DNA of 9,720 nucleotides from Bacteroidota bacterium (lineage in GTDB: Bacteria > Bacteroidota > Bacteroidia > Chitinophagales > Chitinophagaceae), in assembly GCA_023409675.1 (NCBI GenBank), contig JAEYRC010000250.1, forward strand, positions 1 through 9,720, written 5' to 3'. Of this stretch, positions 8,016 through 9,720 are shown one piece after another. Position 1 is the stretch's first letter; each line of letters begins with the position of its first letter. Below the pieces are notes generated by a model. That model did not search any database and was not told where the DNA came from. It saw only the letters and a list, made by a program, of their open reading frames with translations. The position numbers and the translations under genes are program-made.

Positions 8016-9209
8016 TTAGTTGCCAAAAAGAGTTTCCTTCCGAAGATCTTTCACCTGGTCGGGTTGAATTCGCTTAGCCCGAAGAAACCGGCTCAATTCG
8101 TATTTGTCAAAATTTTCTGCTTTAGGGTTCATGCTGCTGACCCTGACCTGGCTGGATGAATGGATGAATTCAAGATTACCTCCGATCCACATGCCAACAT
8201 GCACAACACGCTCAGGCCTGCCTTCTTCAGCCGGTCTGCCGAAGAACAGGAGATCGCCCGGGCGAAGCTTTGACCAGTTGCCAGCTGTATCGATCAGGTC
8301 GCCGACATGTACCTGCTGCGAAGCATCACGGGGAAGTACCAGTCCATTCATAAAGTAGACTGTTTTAGTAAAACCACTGCAGTCGACCCCTTTAAATGAA
8401 GTGCCACCCCAGAGATAGGGAACCCCCATTAGGTGTTTGGCAGAAGCGACCAGGTTTTCAGGTGAGGGCGTTCGGGTCTCCGCCCAGCGGCTGTAGGGAA
8501 CAGCGTTATCTTTGGGAATATACGCCCTACGGCCATCAGGAAAGCGGGCAAGATAATAGGTATGCACTTCGTCCTCAACAGTAAGGATGTTACCATACAC
8601 CAGGTCAGCAACAGTTCCACTATACTGGTCGGCTTCATTATAGGCGAATCCGTAATAGCCGGTATAAATGATCTTTTCGGCTTTTTCCCACCTGGCGAAA
8701 GCAAGGCTATCCATAAGTTCTATACCTCCGGCATCAACCCAGCCAAGATACTCATCCGGTAATTGCACCCGATACCATGATCCCCTTTTTTCCCATACCC
8801 GCAAGGGTGTTCCCAGGGTGGCCTGGGTAGATAACTCCGCTCCATGCCGCGGCTCACTCCGTATATTGGAAACTGAGTTATTGGTTATTGCCAGAACCTT
8901 ACCCTGTAAAGCAGGATCAGGCAGTACAAGAATACTGTCTATATAGGTCAATCCCGATTGCTGCAGTGCACTTAACAGGGCCTGCCGGGCTTCGGGGAGA
9001 CTGGTTTTCCCCAGCAATGTATTTCCACGAGATTGAAACTCAACAATCGCGACCCGTTTGTCGGGTGCATATTGTCTCGTGATAGAATCGATCAGGTGTT
9101 CGTAACGGTTGTTAGCACCCGTTACTGCCGAGCCAGCAGTACAGGCGTACAGAAGAATTGAGCAATAAGCGAAAACCGAAATATGTACGAGCCGTGAAAT
9201 CATGTTCAT
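8016..9209 (-). CDS. YkfC-like NlpC/P60 cell-wall peptidase lipoprotein with two SH3b domains
   Basis: This 397-residue C40-family cysteine peptidase probably cleaves gamma-D-Glu bonds to a diamino acid in peptidoglycan stem peptides during turnover or recycling. A hydrophobic signal at residues 5-22 ends in the lipobox L-Y-A-C, so C23 should be lipidated and the protein membrane-tethered. After a region to about 100, SH3b 1 spans about 104-165 (SNIRSEP, WYRVQLP, GWVDAGG) and SH3b 2 about 185-240 (RFPDGRRAYIP). The NlpC/P60 domain covers about 250-382: C277 in GVDCSGF, H337 in VVHVGM and H350 in EFIHSSS form the expected Cys-His-His triad, so it should be active. The layout matches the YkfC type (dipeptidyl-peptidase VI). 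ATG 9209 or ATG 9203 may be the start; both keep the signal peptide. The leader has an inverted repeat twelve bases upstream. It is unlikely to be part of the glycan cassette. Confidence 0.94.
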   Translation of the reverse strand: MNMISRLVHISVFAYCSILLYACTAGSAVTGANNRYEHLIDSITRQYAPDKRVAIVEFQSRGNTLLGKTSLPEARQALLSALQQSGLTYIDSILVLPDPALQGKVLAITNNSVSNIRSEPRHGAELSTQATLGTPLRVWEKRGSWYRVQLPDEYLGWVDAGGIELMDSLAFARWEKAEKIIYTGYYGFAYNEADQYSGTVADLVYGNILTVEDEVHTYYLARFPDGRRAYIPKDNAVPYSRWAETRTPSPENLVASAKHLMGVPYLWGGTSFKGVDCSGFTKTVYFMNGLVLPRDASQQVHVGDLIDTAGNWSKLRPGDLLFFGRPAEEGRPERVVHVGMWIGGNLEFIHSSSQVRVSSMNPKAENFDKYELSRFLRAKRIQPDQVKDLRKETLFGN

Positions 9210-9433
9210 GAGCGAAGAAATTTACCGTTATCCGGTAAAAATACGGCTTTCCGCTATTAGGACCGACCGCGTAAATTCCGGAGTTATTTTTTTACTACAT
9301 TCAGGAGAGTAGATAGTTCACTCAGGGCACAAAGATCAGGTGATATTTGATGGAAGAATAATTAATCTTAAAGGAAAATAAATGACAATATCCTATTCTG
9401 CTCACCTGGGTGCTGAGGATAATAACCTGAATT
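9210..9433. other. 224 bp divergent spacer
   Basis: This separates the leftward peptidase gene from the rightward methyltransferase gene and should hold both promoters. A GATATTTG segment at about 9341 differs by one key base from the TAnnTTTG box, but lacks a clear TTG upstream. A short plus-strand frame from ATG 9382 (30 residues, after AAAGGA) overlaps the methyltransferase start and is not called as a gene. Confidence 0.5.
9218..9242. repeat. Inverted repeat in peptidase leader, second copy of the motif at 3756-3777
   Basis: TTTACCG (9221-9227) and CGGTAAA (9233-9239) form a perfect 7-bp inverted repeat around a five-base centre, twelve bases upstream of ATG 9209. It matches the 3756-3777 segment except for a two-base insertion and one substitution. 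It could be a repressor or activator site, or a leader hairpin. Confidence 0.45.
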
Positions 9434-9720
9434 ATGACCCGAAAAATTTCAAAAAGACTATTAGAAATCATTGATTCGCTCCCATTGAAAAATGGAATCC
9501 GAATTCTGGAAATTGGTTGCGGCTCGGGGGCAATAGCCAGAGAAATAGTAAGTCGATTTGATAATATTTATTATATGGGGATCGACCGTTCACAAAAGGC
9601 AATTGATCTGGCTATAAAATGCTCTCAGCCACAAATAAACCGTGGAAAACTTAATTTCTTAATAGGAAAAATTGAAGAGTTTGACCTTCCAATAGGTGAA
9701 ACAAAGTTTGATATCGCATT
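9434..9720 (+). CDS. Class I SAM-dependent methyltransferase, partial (N-terminal 95 residues)
   Basis: This transfers a methyl group from S-adenosylmethionine to an unknown small molecule or macromolecule. The start ATG is the first in frame, two codons after an in-frame TGA at 9428. The protein opens with a helical stretch (S-K-R-L-L-E-I-I-D), then the glycine-rich SAM motif I, ILEIGCGSGAI (about residues 25-35), and motif II-like GIDRSQKAIDLA (about 52-63) with the acidic residue expected to bind the ribose. The open frame runs off the window. By family style it resembles proteins with RILEIGCG followed by IDRS, usually about 200 residues. GC over 9481-9720 is about 37 percent by hand count against roughly 45-60 percent in sampled lines of the peptidase gene, and AGA, ATA and TTA codons are frequent. 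This hints at a different origin, perhaps horizontal gain. It is transcribed away from all other genes here. Confidence 0.9.
   Translation, partial: MTRKISKRLLEIIDSLPLKNGIRILEIGCGSGAIAREIVSRFDNIYYMGIDRSQKAIDLAIKCSQPQINRGKLNFLIGKIEEFDLPIGETKFDIA

Noticed and set aside
9335..9350. Possible Bacteroidota -7 box (GATATTTG) for the methyltransferase
   Set aside because: One key base is wrong and no TTG lies at the right distance upstream.
9382..9474. 30-residue plus-strand frame with AAAGGA before its ATG
   Set aside because: It has a good ribosome site but overlaps the methyltransferase start in another frame, is very short and has no recognisable feature; a leader peptide cannot be excluded.

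Overview
The window looks like chromosomal DNA from a Bacteroidota bacterium, most likely a free-living polysaccharide user of the Chitinophagaceae type. This rests on secreted multidomain glycoside hydrolases, an SGLT-type sugar symporter, weak or absent Shine-Dalgarno sequences and moderate GC. The genus is inferred from protein style, not proven. Six genes lie on the minus strand. One partial gene is on the plus strand at the right edge. No RNA gene, insertion sequence, CRISPR array or phage gene was seen.

Reading in the direction of transcription (right to left), the main block is: a soluble two-PAS sensor histidine kinase (7489-5537), then 34 bp later a secreted three-domain GH43 glycosidase (5502-3760). 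After a 223 bp gap comes a secreted GH2 glycosidase (3536-1689), and directly against its stop codon an SGLT-like sodium/solute symporter that runs out of the window at position 1. The layout suggests a small glycan-use cassette: GH43 and GH2 release sugars outside the cytoplasm, the symporter imports them, and the kinase may help control the genes. No SusC/SusD pair is visible, so it is not a classic PUL within this window.

Upstream of the kinase are a 106-residue single-pass membrane protein of unknown function (7956-7636) and a YkfC-like cell-wall peptidase lipoprotein with SH3b and NlpC/P60 domains (9209-8016). A 224 bp divergent spacer separates the latter from a class I SAM-dependent methyltransferase (9434 to the edge). 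Its DNA is clearly more AT-rich than that of the other genes.

The strongest anomaly is at the GH2/symporter junction. The symporter reading frame is intact over about 560 codons, but has no ATG, GTG, TTG, CTG or ATN codon between the preceding tandem in-frame TGA TGA stops and the first membrane segment. The only well-placed ATG, in a TGATG overlap with the GH2 stop, is in another frame and needs a +1 shift to reach the symporter. No clearly novel defence or mobile system was found.
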